DNA from: Rhynochetos jubatus
Taxonomy: Eukaryota > Chordata > Aves > Eurypygiformes > Rhynochetidae
Direction: 5' to 3'
Length of the DNA stretch: 64,000 nucleotides
Assembly (NCBI GenBank): GCA_027574665.1
Contig: CM050690.1
Location: 72,521,433-72,585,432 of the forward strand
Shown piece after piece: positions 13,463-25,490 of this stretch. The notes below the pieces were generated by a model, which saw only the letters and a list, made by a program, of their open reading frames with translations, was not told the DNA's origin and did not search any database. Made by a program: the position numbers and the translations under genes. Each line of letters begins with the position of its first letter. Positions within the stretch are counted from its first letter, which is position 1.

Positions 13463-13496
13463 GGGAGCAGAACGTGGCCGGGAGCATAACGTGGCC
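13463..13496. repeat. 17-base tandem duplication
   Basis: Two adjacent copies of GGGAGCAGAACGTGGCC (13463-13479) and GGGAGCATAACGTGGCC (13480-13496) differ at one base. This is a simple local duplication and no function is implied. Confidence 0.85.
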
Positions 13497-14275
13497 TTTG
13501 CAATCCTTGGCTCTGTGCTGGACTCCTATGCAGTGTTAACCCTCTTTTATGTAATTTTTGTGGTTTCTGGCTGAGTTCTTAAGTTTGCTGTTTTCTTTTA
13601 GGAAAAAAAATGGAACATCATATTGTTGTTCTGGGTTATATGTGGTCCTGGATGTAGATGCTTATTGTGTTTTCAGAGGAATTTCATTTAAATCTGTATA
13701 TTCATTTTGCTGCCCATCAGATCCACAAAAGTCTTGGATCCTGGGAACATGTACCATGTAATTTTCTTTATCTGTGTGTGTCAGGGGTATCAGGCATCTG
13801 GTGCCAAGGACACTGTAGTGTTGGAAGAATGCAAATCTTTCTCTCTGTTGTAAAGAACAAATGTTTCTCATGCTTCCAGCTTCTGAAGGTAACCTTCGAG
13901 TTAAGGCCTAAATGTAGAGCAGTTTTAGGTGCTCAGGAACAGACCTAATGCTTATGAACTCTCCTCAGCTGCTCCCTCAAAGTGTTAACTTCCAATACTA
14001 ACACATTAGGGGACCTGATTTCAGTGACATTTAGTTTGTACAAGTGTGACTCTGAGGTGATTTGTGATTGTGGCTGGTTTTGTGAATGTGAATCACTTGC
14101 ATGTGCAAAAAAGATGACAAGTAAGGGACCAAACCCAATGGTAGTCCCAAAAATGCCACATAGCATTTACCCTGTGCAGTGGCACAGGATTCATCTGCAC
14201 TTTTATTAGCTAAGTACCAAACCTTTTTCTGCAGCCGCCTTTTGACTGCAACCTGAAATAGTTTAATCAGTCCAC

Positions 14276-14306
14276 AGTTTCTCCATCCTTAGTTTTCTCC
14301 ATCCTT
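14276..14306. repeat. 15/16-base tandem duplication
   Basis: AGTTTCTCCATCCTT (14276-14290) is followed directly by AGTTTTCTCCATCCTT (14291-14306), which has one extra T. This is local slippage or duplication. Confidence 0.85.
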
Positions 14307-16649
14307 AATTTTGTACTCTCAAAATTCAAGTTTTTAGGAATTTGATGCTCTATTCTGTGGGGCAGTAAAAGATGATCTGAGTAGTTCTCCTTGCTGTTTG
14401 CAATGTATGTGGTGGTTTCTTTTGGATGGACTTGTTCTTTGTGTTTATAAATCAATACTTTTATCTGTAAAAAAACTGTATGACTCAAATTCTGTTTTGG
14501 GTTATATCACAGCCGATTACTCTGAAACGCACAGCTGCATGTGTGTGTATAAAATATCTAAATGCTACCAATATTCTCCAGAAGAACTGAGAAGATTTAG
14601 GGCCAAATCTCTCAAAATTTCCATGGGATGTTGGCGTGTGAACAGACCTAGAAAAGCCCTGTGCAGCTGTCACTGAGCTGAGCAGTGCCCAACAGTTTTG
14701 GACTTTCCAAGTCCAAAGAGCCCAAGAGCTTGTTTCTGTGCTTGCCGTCCAGGGCATTTCGGTGTTGCCTTGGCCTGAGTGTCTCTCCTTGTCCCACCGG
14801 GGACCCCTAATGTCATTTCCCTCTCCACCATGCCCCCTCAGGCCAGCAGGGAGGAGAAACCACCTTCTCACACCCTCTGGCTGCTTCTGCCTAGGATTGA
14901 CCAGGCAGGACTTGGCATTTTACTTTGCATTTGAATAGGAAGTTAGGTCATGTTTTGTGGTCCATAGGATAAACATTTCATGGAGCTTTCTGGACTTCCA
15001 GTAGCATAGAAGACTGTGCAGGATAACCCCTGTGGTCTCTTTTCAGTTTATGACTATAGCTTAAATAGTTAGGGAGACAAAAGGAGGCATCCCAGTGTGT
15101 GATTCCTGTTCCAAAATTATTTTATATTATTATAATAACCAGGTCGTGGGCACAACACAGACAGTTTTTAGGGGAGGGACTCAGGACAACCTCTCCTCTG
15201 ACGTGGATGTCCTGAATTTTGGATTCTTTTTTGCACAGAGGAAGACAGTTAAAAGAAGAGGTGATGGAGACAGCTTAGGCAGGAGCCGTCTGGAGGCTAC
15301 TTATTTTCCTAGGAAAATAGTGCCGGCGCACATTTCTCTTCTCCTGCGCAGAGGCTGCTGAACTTGAACTCCCTAGCCCCTCTGCTGCTCAGAGGAGGGA
15401 TGCAGCCATCACACCCTCCTCTCACTGCTCAAAATCTGATCTCTGGTTTTTAAATGAAGGGGCTTATGAGTTTTTTTTTCCTCAGGAGATGTCAGGCCAT
15501 GAATCATGGTTGGAAGGGAGGCATTTCCTGGTTAGCAGTGTTGAGCCCCAGAAAGAGGCACATCCCAAGGATCGAAAGCTTCCCTTCTGGTTAGCTCTAG
15601 GTATGTTAACTATTGGTGTGTTAAATTTTGGCACCTAATTAACTACCTGTGCTGCCTGGGAGCTGAGGCACTGACACCAGGCTGTGTATTTTGCTCCAAG
15701 GGACAAAGCTCAGAGTTTCTGTCTCCCTCTGAACTCCAGGGAGGCTGAAAATCCTGAAGAGCAGGAGGGACGGATCTGTCTGTGAAGGGTAGTACTACAT
15801 GTGAGAGCCAGGACTCCTGTAAGCAAAGCTGAGCTGTTAAAAGACTCCTTGAATACATCACAGGAGTCTGGAAGAGTTTTATCCTTGTCTGTCTTGAGTG
15901 CAGCCTGATCTGCTCTGTCCTTGGGCAAAAATAATTCTTTTTTTAAATTATTATTATTATTTTATTTAACACAGTTGCAGTGGTGGGTTTTTCCTGGTGT
16001 AAGGCCAGAACTTGTGTTATCAGAAGATGACTGAGACCACTGTTGAGACTCTAGAAGTAAAAAATGCAGTATTGGGTACAACCTGATGGCTGTTGGTCCT
16101 GCCGGGAACTGGCTGCCACACACCTGGAAAATGTCTGTGAGATGTTAAGTGACAGACTGCGATAAAGGCACTTGGCTTTGGCACATCAGGCCACGCTCCG
16201 GGGAAGGAAACAACCCGTGGTTGTTGCATGGAGACAGCACTGAGGATTTTAATTTGGATGTCCCGAGTGGAAATATTTTTAAAGAGGGAAAGTATGCAGG
16301 AGAGCTTTCAGCAGGAGCATGGTTTGGATGGAGCAAGTGTGTGGAAGGGAGAAACACCGTGTGCGGAACAGGTCCCGCTGGAAGCGACCTGTTAAGGTCC
16401 CCTAAGGCAGAGCAGGGCCGCCCTGCTCACCCTTCCGGCGGGGATGGCTTGTGCGTGGAAGCTCCGGCCAGGGGGTCGGCAGCGGGCTGGGGGACAGAGC
16501 CGGGGGGCCGGTGCTGGCACTCGGCACCGGCTGTGGGGGTATGATTCGGGTGATGTCCCCGGCTGTGCGCGCTCCCCAGCGCCGTGGGACCCTGCGCGCC
16601 CTGGTGTGGGGACACACGCACTCCGTGCGCGCTCCCCTGCGCGCCCGGA

Positions 16650-16651
16650 GG
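16650..16651 (+). other. Consensus splice donor in the CpG island
   Basis: CCCGGAG|GTGAGCG is the closest match to the donor consensus in the island. It would end a first exon beginning somewhere upstream in the island. An ATG at 16444 in good context (G at -3, G at +4) is open through this donor, so a coding first exon cannot be excluded. The peptide is Arg/Gly/Pro-rich and not recognised. Confidence 0.4.
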
Positions 16652-16703
16652 TGAGCGTTCCGCCTACGCGGCGTGGACGCCGGTGCGCGGCGGGGCGCGG
16701 AGC

Positions 16704-16712
16704 GGGGCGGGG
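16704..16712 (+). promoter_or_regulatory. GC box (Sp/KLF site)
   Basis: GGGGCGGGG sits in the middle of the CpG island within a run of overlapping G-rich motifs. It suits a TATA-less promoter with several start sites nearby. Confidence 0.6.
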
Positions 16713-17275
16713 CGGCGGCGCGGGGGCCGTGCGTGGCCGCCTGCAGCCGCGCCCCGCGCCCGGGAGGCGGCGGCGCCGAAGGTGCCTCCCCGCCGGCAGC
16801 GGCAGCAGCAGCCGCCACTGCCACCGCGCAGCGGCTCCGCGGCTCGGTGCCGGCAGGTGATTAAGCGGATGAGCGGGCTGCGGGAGGCGGCCGGCGGGGA
16901 TTAGCCGCGGCCGCCAGCTGCTGCGGGAAGGCTGAGCCCGGCGAGGGACGGGAGACGCGGAGAGGTGCGCGGGGCGCGGCGGACGGAGCCGCAAGTTGTG
17001 GTGGCGGGCGGAGCGTGGCGGGTGCGCGGAGGTCCCGGGGCTGGCGGACTGCGCTGCGGGTGCCGGGCGGGCCGGGGGGGTGGGAGTCCGGCCGGGCAGT
17101 CTCCCCGGGGGTGCCCCGCTGGACCCGCTGCCGCCCCGCCGGCGCTGGGCAGTCGCTGGGTCTGCGTGGGGGAGAGGGGTGCGGGGCGTCCTCCGGCCGG
17201 GGCTGGGGGCTGCTGACGCGGAGCTGGGCAGAAACTTTAGTGACGGTCTGGCACGAGGGTACGTCTTCCGTGGGG

Positions 17276-20200
17276 ACAGGACCCCGTCCAAAACCACTAA
17301 ACAGTTCGTTTGGAGAAAACCTTTGCAACTCAAGTCACAAAATGCTTTCCTGTAGGACACATGAATTCCAGATTTTTAAAATGAAAGCGCTGCTGAAAGC
17401 CTTGCAGAGGAGCTTCGCTTGGCAAGCTTGCATGCTGAAGGCTTTTAATAAAGAAAATATATTGTCTTCCAACAGGATGCAAAAAATAGAGCTGAATTAT
17501 CACTTCCTAAATCTATCGTGTTTTCTGGCTTTCAGTGAGAGCTTCTGGTGGCATTCAAGTGCCACAGCCATCATGTTCTCTAAATATCTCCTAATCCTTA
17601 AGCAAACAAAAGTCTGTTGGTGTTTAGTGGGTTTTGTACACATAGGGCATAGGCGTACTTCATTCTTACTTCATATTTATGTTGATACAAATTAAGTGTT
17701 TCAGCTCAGCCCTGCGTTTTGGCAGGGTCCTCTCTCGCAGCGGAACCGGGGGGACCTTCTAAATGAAGCTAACAAGTAAAATATGCTTTGAAATGGAGTG
17801 CAGATGGGAAGCGTCTTAAGTATTGTGTTGCACAACAGTGCACTCTCTGTGTGTGCCATTCAGCTCTCAAAACTGTAGGTTTTATGAATGCATCCTCCAG
17901 CGGAACTGGACCTGGCGCTGTTCGGAAATAGCGTGCCTTAATGTCTGGAACAGCAGCAGTTCTGATGAGAAAGGTTAATTCATCTCTCTCCTGACGGTGC
18001 TTTTGATGCCTGACACCTCTGGTCAGCATCTTTGTTAAGAATGTGAATGTGTCCGAAGTTTTCAATTCCTAAATATTCGCAAATTGTTGAATAGGAAGAG
18101 TAACTGGTGTTTGCTGCCTCAGGTGGGTGGTGTCCTAACTTTCTCTGGGGCTGTTTTGTGAGTTATGTAGCAGTCTCTTGCAGCCTCAAGCATGTGGGAT
18201 TGCTGTTCTGTAGTGAATGATAGTAATAGGCTATACTTGCACCCTTGACAGTAGAATTCGAGGTTCTTTACTCCAGTTTCTTTACCCCCACACCTCACCC
18301 TTTCTTCACGGTAGGGAGTGTCTCTTTGGCTCCATCTCCTGGCTCAAAAAGGGGATCCCCCTGAATGGAGGGGGTATGGAGGGATGGGAAGCCTCCAGGT
18401 GCTATTGGTAAAAGACGGGTGAGAAAGGTGGCAAAGGCTTCTTTTTGGACATCATCTGTGATCCTGGGACCTGGTACAGCAGGGTACCTCCAACTTCCAA
18501 CTGGAGTGGGAATTAGGTCCTCACTTCTTTTTAGGGGAAGAGGACATGTCCGTTACGTTACTTTTTCATGTGTCTTGGAAAGATTTTTGATGTAGTGACT
18601 AAATATTATCATGGTATTTAGAGAATCATAATTTAGTATTTCATTCCTTGCATGGATCTGCTGGAAGGGTTAGTCATCTCGCCTGATATATCTCTGTGCG
18701 TGATCTTTTGGTGGAAATGTGTTAATGATATATCCTTTATGTCATAATTTTTCTGCATGGTCAGGAAAGTGTGTTGCCTGCAGATTATTAATCCGCTTGA
18801 AACAGAAAACCTGTGGCAGTATGGAAGTATCTTGCTGTGATTTAGCAGGTGTATGGCTACACATGGACTTTGAATGTGAGCAGGAGGAATCCTATTCTGC
18901 AAGCACAGTGAGATGGCAGGATCCTTCCTTTGTGCAGGATCTTCTGTATACTCTGGCTTCCAGGAAAAACAGCTTGCTTCAGGTGCAAAAGGCAGGAGGA
19001 AAAGAGCCTTAACCAGACTGTAGAACCAGGATACCTGTCCTGCCCGTGACAGCCACACTTCTGTATCTACCCACTGTGCCCCAGAGTGAAAGGAGAAGGT
19101 GGCAGACTTTGTTCTGACACTGATAATCACTCCTTGCGATGCTGCTGCGGGGAGCAGAGCAGTAAGGTATAACTCTCTGAAGCTGACAGATATGTGAAAG
19201 AGCAAAGATCTCTAGTTTCTGTATCGATGCCCTGTGTAATCCAGCAAATGCCAAACAGGCCTATGTGTGTCAGTGCCGTTTAATGCTTCATTGTTATTGT
19301 TTCAGGTATGATAGATCATGTGGGCTTAGGGCAAGAACTGACAAAGACAGCATGGTGTGGTGTGGGTGCCACCTATTTGGTTTTTAATTTGTGCGGTCCT
19401 CTTGCTCAGAGTGGATATAGCCCTCCCTGTCGACACCAGTTTTTTCTGCTCCCCTGTTTACATGCAGAGATGTTCCTCCTTACACATACAGTCTGGCAGC
19501 CGGGGAGCCCTGGGAAGAGAACAGCCTGTGGTGGCCCTAGGGCTTCCCTCCGGTCATCCAGAACCTCTCCCTTGAGGCTGAACATCCGTGGGTCTCTGAA
19601 AGCATGTTATGTCTGCACAGCCCAGTGCAGAGGGGGAAAAATGCTTCCTGGCAGCTTTGCTCTGTGTGTCTTCTGTAGTCTGTGCCTAGCTTTTTACCGT
19701 GCTTTGTGCCTGCTATGACCACAGAGCCACTACCACCAGCTCTTCAAGGCTGAGCTGAATTATTTTCTGACTTGTGTATCACCAAGAGACTCATCAGCTA
19801 CGAGAGATTCCAGCTGCAGCACGTGTGTGTGCAGCGTGTCTTGTTCAGATGTTACTTCCTTAATAAAAATGATGGCTTGGCGTAAACAGTTGTTGTCTAG
19901 TTTGAGTGTTGGGTTCCCCCCCTCCCTCCTTCTAGCCCTGGGATAGAACAGTCAAGTTATGTTCTCTCTGGCTTGTTTTGTAAGTTAATTAAAGGTACAA
20001 TCCACAGTCCTGGTAGAGATGTGATTGCGGAGAACTTGAGGTGATAGCCCGTTTGACACACGTGGGTAGAAATGGATGCTTTTGTGGGTAGTGTGTGTTC
20101 ACAACGGGCAGCAGAAAGGCAGCAGCCCTTGAAGGTTGCTTCACAGGATTTGACTGGGAAGCTGCCTACAGCCAGCCTCATGAAAACGCTGGGTGCAAGG

Positions 20201-23200
20201 ACTCTGGTGAAGTTTGAGTTATCTGAATATGACCCAGCTTCACCCATGAATTCATGCACACGTGCTTTTGTACACTGTAGGCTGAGACACAGTTCTTCAG
20301 AGTCCTGTCACTTTTCTTCTTCCCTGTTCTTCCTTTTCCTCCTCCAGACCGTGCCACATGGTAGCTGTTGCTCCGGCAGAGAGGTTCGGTTCTCAGCGAA
20401 GCCTGCAATGCTTGTGAGGTGGTGTACAACCTGCAGAGCAGGATTCGGTCCCTCTGCTCTGCCTGATGGATGGGAAACATTTTGCTCTTGTAGGAACGCT
20501 GTCACTTGTGGAGTAAATGCACTCCGTGTTTTACTAGGCTAAAGACTTGTAACAGCCTGAGACTGCTAATGAGGAATAATACATTCAGTTAAAATACACA
20601 GTGGAATTCCGTTACTGTAGGCCAAAATGTAGTAAATGAGTGAGAGCTTAACCCAGGATTCAGGGAAAATGTTGCCATTTCAGCAGTGCTGTGAACATCA
20701 ATAGTGATCAGTGAATGAAGTCACTTGTCACTTGAGCCAAAAGCTGGCACAGGTCCTGGTCCATTTTCTGGAGTTGCAGAGAACTGGGGTGCATAGAAAC
20801 ACTTTGGCTTCAGGACCCAGCCTTGATCTATATGGTGTCCAGAGGTCCATCTTCAGGGCTGTGGTTGTGGGAACGTGGTTGTAGCACTCAGGGTTGTGTC
20901 AGTGCAGGGCCAGCTCAGGTCAAGTAGATCCCCAGAGCTTTAGGAAAACATGGCTCTGCTGCCTCTAGACCTGCATGGAGTGCAGCATGGGCCATGGTTG
21001 CTTAGCCCTGGGCTTGAGTGAGCTGCCCCAGGCATGCTGGCTTTGGGGCATGTTTTAGTAGTTCAACTCTCCTCCTGACAGTGGGTGATGAAGTAAATCT
21101 AATTTTATGTAAATCTAATGTAAATCTGAAACATAAGTTGAACACTGCAAGGGGAAGGCTGTTTGCCTAGCTGCCAGCATTGCTTTCTGGAGATTTAGGT
21201 TCGCATTGGCATAGTTCACTTGGTTTGCCCCACAGCATCTCAAGCACTTCCTACAGCATGGAGAAGCTCTTGGCTCAGGATGAATTCTGCAGGAGCTGAA
21301 GATTTGCAGTAACTTGCAGAATTCGACCTTTCATCTCAAGAAACTGTGGCACAGCTTCCAAGTACTACTGTATGTACAAAATAGACAGGGAATGTATCGT
21401 AAATCCCTGCAGCTGCTGGTGAGCGGGGAGAGCAGCAGGGCAGTGTCGATGTTGCTGACACAGGAGTTGCAGAGAGGAGCAGGAATCTCACCCTACTGCA
21501 CAGGAAGGAAACACATTTTCAAGTTCTTGACTGTAATCCAGGATGGTCGAGAATGCCTTGGTGGGGTTGAACTTCTGTGCTGGTTGTTCACAGATGATCT
21601 CGCAGCCCAAGGAGGGAGTAAGGATACCAGGCAAAAGATCTTCGTCCTATGTCTTTGAACACTGACCTTCCTCTTTTGGGGACAGGATGTTTTGCGATGT
21701 GGGCTGATCCAGTTATAGCCCTTCTGCTCTTCTAGGTCAAACCTGAAAGAGCAGAGGGGAGGAGGATGCAGCAGACAAAGAAGAGAGTTAAGAAGAGCTT
21801 TAAACACACTGACATGTAGGAAACAGCTTTTAAAAGAGCTGTTTAAAATATGAATGAGTGCAAGATGTAAATGACTTGCTAAGAGGCCAGCTTCCAGAGA
21901 CTGGATACCCATAGGGGACTGCTTGGCTTGTACTGGATATTCATCCGACTGGCTGAAGTTTCTGGCACTTTCCCAGATTCTTTAATGTGAAAATGTTTGT
22001 TGAAAGTGACTTCTTGATTCCATGAGTCTTGACCAGTGACCTAGGAATGAGTGTGATTTGCTGAGCTTATACTTACGCGTTTTTGGGTTCCAGTACAGAA
22101 CGGATTTGTTTGTTGGTTAAGTTGCTTGGTTAATGATGATAAGAAATTGGGGAACGTTGCTTTCTTCATCAAAGTCAAGTTATTTCTTGTAGGTCTCCTG
22201 GGAAGAAGTCTGTGAAAGATGTAGAAATGCTTTCTTCATCAAGTCACCTCAGCTTTTTCATGTGTTCATGAAATAAGAGTGAGAAGAGTAATATGGTTTT
22301 GGTAGGAACCACCAGCCTAACAAGACCCAACGCTGATGCAAGAGGTCTTGAAGACAAAGCTGTGATGCTCTGTTGATTCCCTGTGCTTGCATCTGAATAG
22401 CAGAGTAAGGAGGAAAGAGTGAGAAAGGGCTTGTGGATGGGATGCTTCTCTAGGGAGGTGGATGCATCTGCCAGAGGCAGCAAAGGAAAAAATCCGAAGT
22501 GCTGAGGAAGGTAGATTGTGCCTTGTAGAGAATGCCAGCACATGTCCATGCAGCAGCGTCTTCTGTCTGCTTGAGGGGTCACTGGGCTCTTTCAAGGGAG
22601 CTCAGAAGCTATGGGCCTTCAAAGGGAAATGCTTCTTTCTTCAGGCTGTTCTCTTCAGCCGGACTTAAGTGAAATTATTTTTGATTTACACCATATACAG
22701 TAATGTGGTGGTTCTCTCCTAGCTGGAGGCTCTGTTTTAAACCTTGGATAAAGGCAGACATTGTCTCATGTCTTCTCAAGTCCAGCTGCTGCAATCCTTT
22801 TAAAGTGTTGCTTTCACTTAAAAACCGTGAAGCGCCTTCCAATGCAGTTTCTAAAGCAGAAGTTTAGACGGGCCAGGATGGTTTCTGAAGTTATCCTCCA
22901 GGGAAGAAACTTCTAAAGAAGCCGCCACTCAGCTGTGGTACTGGAGCAGCCTTCCGGAAACAGCTGTTGGGGATGCAGAATGCTGAACTGGAATCTGGTT
23001 CATGGCTGAAAACTTAGTTTTGCCATTAAAACTAAAATTTAAGAGAGTCCAGCTGCTTGCAAAGTGCAGCAGCTGGCTTGAGCAGCCAGGGCACTCCTGG
23101 AGGAACAGGCTAAAATACGTTTTATGTTGTCTTCCATGAGCTCAGCTGCCCTTTAAAAACAAACACAAAGTTGGCCAAAGGCAGTTGTTTGCATCGCAGG

Positions 23201-24879
23201 TGAATTGCAAGAGAACACTTGGGGGACATGGGGACACGTGCTGGTAGTTTTAAGGACACTGCGTAGAGCTGCTATAATTTAATTCAGATCTCCAAAGCTG
23301 TAATATAAGGGCAGTTTCCACTATGTGAACCCGTTGCTCACTAAAGCCTCCTGACAGTGCTTAGTTAAGAGTAGGAAATCATTGTCTTTAGTGTTGCAAT
23401 GGAGATTTTCTGCATTCTGCCTAATGAAGGCAATGTGAGGTGTACTGGTCCCAAAGTTGCAGGGAAGCGAAAGCAACAGATCAAGGTCAGAGAATAGAGG
23501 GAAACTAAACAGAAATGTTCATACAAGCTTTTGACTAATGATGCCTTTTCCTTCTTACGGATAGAACGTTTAAGTCTCACCTAATGACCTAGAAATACTG
23601 TGCATTTTGTTGTGAGGTTTGTAGCTTGAGAGGAGTACAGCAACTGCAAAAATGTACATGTGAAGCCCCTCTGTGGGAGAAATGATTGGTGGGGGGAAGA
23701 AAACCTGGAATGAGCTAGTAGTGGTGTTTGTGGCTTTTCTAAATCTAAGGTGTCAGCAGGATGGTGGATTCACAGGAGAGCTCGTAGGGATAGTTGTCCT
23801 TCCTTGCACGTACACTGTTATCACTAGCAGTTGTGCATGGAAGTCATTTGGAGTCTAATTTCTATTTATTCTGCTACACAGGCATTTTAAGCCTTTGCTG
23901 TTGAGGTGGTACAGAAGGCATAAACATCCATAGGCCTCTGCTGCAACATCTGGAAAAGGTATTTGTATATAAATACCTGAGCGAGATGGTTTTGTGCTGT
24001 GTGGATCACCAGGCACCCTCTGCCTAACCCCACTTGGGATGCGGCACTCTTGCACTCGTCTCACGCTCGCTCGACTGTCTGCAGAAACACTGTCTTGAAG
24101 GGTCATGTCAAAACCATCAGTCATGGCTTTTTATAGTGATTGACATTAATTAGCCTCTATGTTTTCATTCTCCTCCCCCCCCTCCATTCACCTTTTAACT
24201 TCATGTTTCTCCTTTGAAACAGAGATTAATTTGGAGTAGGAAGATTGTAAACTGCCCTTGTTTGAACCTGCCTGCACTGTTAATTTTATTGGGCAATGTC
24301 GGGGAATAGTGGGGGGAATTCAGCCATGACAGTGAATCGCATGCTATCACAGTGATGGTTTCTAAAGCCTTCAGCTGTAACTACCTAATCTCTTTCCTCT
24401 GAAGCATCAGCCTTCTCCTTTTCCTCAGTAGTGTTTCTCTTCCATCCCCAATCATTTCGAGTCAACTGCTGTGCTCTTCACCAGCCTCCCTTCATCACCT
24501 TCCTTGGACTTCATTTGGGTATCACCTCAAGTTTTCTGGGGAGAAGACATCCCCTTTTCACTGTGTAGTGACTCGGGAAGCCTATCTGTATCCAAAGTAG
24601 CTTTTCCTCTGTATCAGTAGCTCTCCAACGCCTTGTCCCTTGGGTGAGAGCACCAGGCCTGGTGGCAGGTGAGGGAAGATCTGAGAGGCTCCAGGTAGCA
24701 ATGCAGCTCCTGCACCTTGGTTGGTGGGCTCACTGGGCTGCGAGGAGGTGTGTTAGCAGCACCAGCTTTGGACCTCCCTCATGGTTGGCCTCGTTTTGGG
24801 CTATCTCAGGCAGCCATGCTGTAGATTTTCATGCACTGAACAATCAGCCTCCTGCCTAATGTTTTCTTTCGGCAGGCTC
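17276..24879. other. Probable intron 1 or gene flank, no gene recognised
   Basis: About 7.6 kb without a recognisable exon, RNA gene or transposon. It contains a 190-codon minus-strand open frame at 18633-19205 with no family signal or splice context. A triple 'gtaaatct' repeat lies at 21093-21127, and a 14-base direct repeat (gctttcttcatcaa) at 22159-22172 and 22229-22242. If the CpG island starts a plus-strand gene, this is the beginning of its first intron. Confidence 0.5.
24618..24668 (+). other. Weak pseudo-exon
   Basis: An acceptor (TTTTCCTCTGTATCAG) is followed 51 bases later by CAG|GTGAGG. The segment begins with TAG in one frame and has no protein signal. It is listed only because both splice sites match the consensus. 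Confidence 0.12.
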
Positions 24880-25490
24880 TGCTCAAACAGTGTTATTTTG
24901 GTGGATATAAGCCTCCTTTCAAGTTCAGCCTAAACTTCTTTATGGCTGGTTCGTACTGCTTTATCCTTCCTTTTCCCCTCCAAAGAAAGCCTTCGTTTTA
25001 CTCCAGTAGCACAGCCAATGTCTTTTTGTCTCACGGGAGAGGTCATCCCGCTGGCCTTTTCTTGCACTATTCCAGTTTCACTTAACCTTTCTTGATCTCA
25101 GTAACCTGAAATTGCACACTGTTCCAGCTGAGACCTTACTGGTGTCTTGTATATTTTCCCATTCCTTACTGAGACCTCGAGCAACATCTGGCTTTTTTAC
25201 ACTCTTGCCATGAGCCACTAAACCACCAAAGTCTTTCTCTTTCTATATTGCTTCCAACTGTTGAGCTCCCAAGCTGCAGAACACATTTCTTTAGTCCCAA
25301 AGTGCATGACTGCACTTGGCTTTATTACAAGCTGTACCTCCTGTCAGTTGTTTTAGTCCTCAAATGTTATGAATAAACTTCTGCCCATCTTCGGAGTTGA
25401 CAGACTTTCCCAGCTATCTGCTGTCTGCAGATTTCATGCGCCCTCCCTACCAAGGGAATTAATGGAATTGCTAGATAAGACTGTCCCAAG
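24880..25490 (-). repeat. Very old CR1-type LINE relic, minus strand
   Basis: The plus strand follows, in order, the reverse complement of a CR1/L3 ORF2 end: 'agttcagcctaaac', then 'ctgaaattgcacactgttcc', 'cagctgagaccttactggtg', 'gagccactaaaccaccaaag', 'cccaaagtgcatgactgcac', 'ttggctttattacaag', and 'ctgctgtctgcagatttcat'. These are the landmarks that the younger CR1 at 10.85 kb shows as 'aaaactgaccccagg...ccttgtccccaagg...cggcacttggccttattgaa...ctctgcaaactgac'. Divergence is high with many indels, so the copy predates the two obvious CR1s. Boundaries are rough. Confidence 0.65.

Larger units (their letters stand above)
12631..16409. other. Single-copy DNA upstream of the CpG island
   Basis: No gene recognised. 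The stretch contains a 17-base near-perfect tandem duplication at 13463-13496 and a 15/16-base one at 14276-14306. The open frames (up to 128 codons) overlap each other on both strands and look like chance. If the CpG island promoter fires to the right, this is its upstream flank. If it also fires to the left, this would be the first intron of a divergent transcript. Confidence 0.55.
16410..17275. promoter_or_regulatory. CpG island, probable promoter and first exon
   Basis: GC content and CpG density rise abruptly here and fall again after about 17.27 kb; the rest of the window is CpG-poor. In vertebrates such an isolated island nearly always marks a transcription start. A consensus GC box lies at 16704-16712, and no TATA box is evident. 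On the plus strand there are three good splice donors: GAG|GTGAGC at 16650/16651, CAG|GTGATT at 16856/16857 and GAG|GTGCGC at 16964/16965. These fit an untranslated first exon spliced into a long intron. On the minus strand AAGG|GTGAGC near 16431 is also a good donor, so divergent transcription is possible. Long open frames cross the island on both strands (322 codons on the minus strand) only because GC-rich DNA lacks stop codons. Their Pro/Arg/Ala/Gly composition carries no family signal. Gene identity is unknown. Confidence 0.85.

Noticed and set aside
16392-17360. 322-codon minus-strand open frame across the CpG island
   Set aside because: Openness follows from GC-rich, stop-poor DNA. Composition is Pro/Arg/Ala/Ser with no domain, and overlapping long frames exist on the other strand too.
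18633-19205. 190-codon minus-strand open frame, the longest outside CR1 and the CpG island
   Set aside because: No family signal, no splice context, no CpG-rich start; this length is expected by chance over 64 kb in six frames.
19855-19910. AATAAA followed by GT-rich DNA, a possible poly(A) site
   Set aside because: No upstream exon supports a transcript ending here; AATAAA occurs many times in AT-rich DNA.
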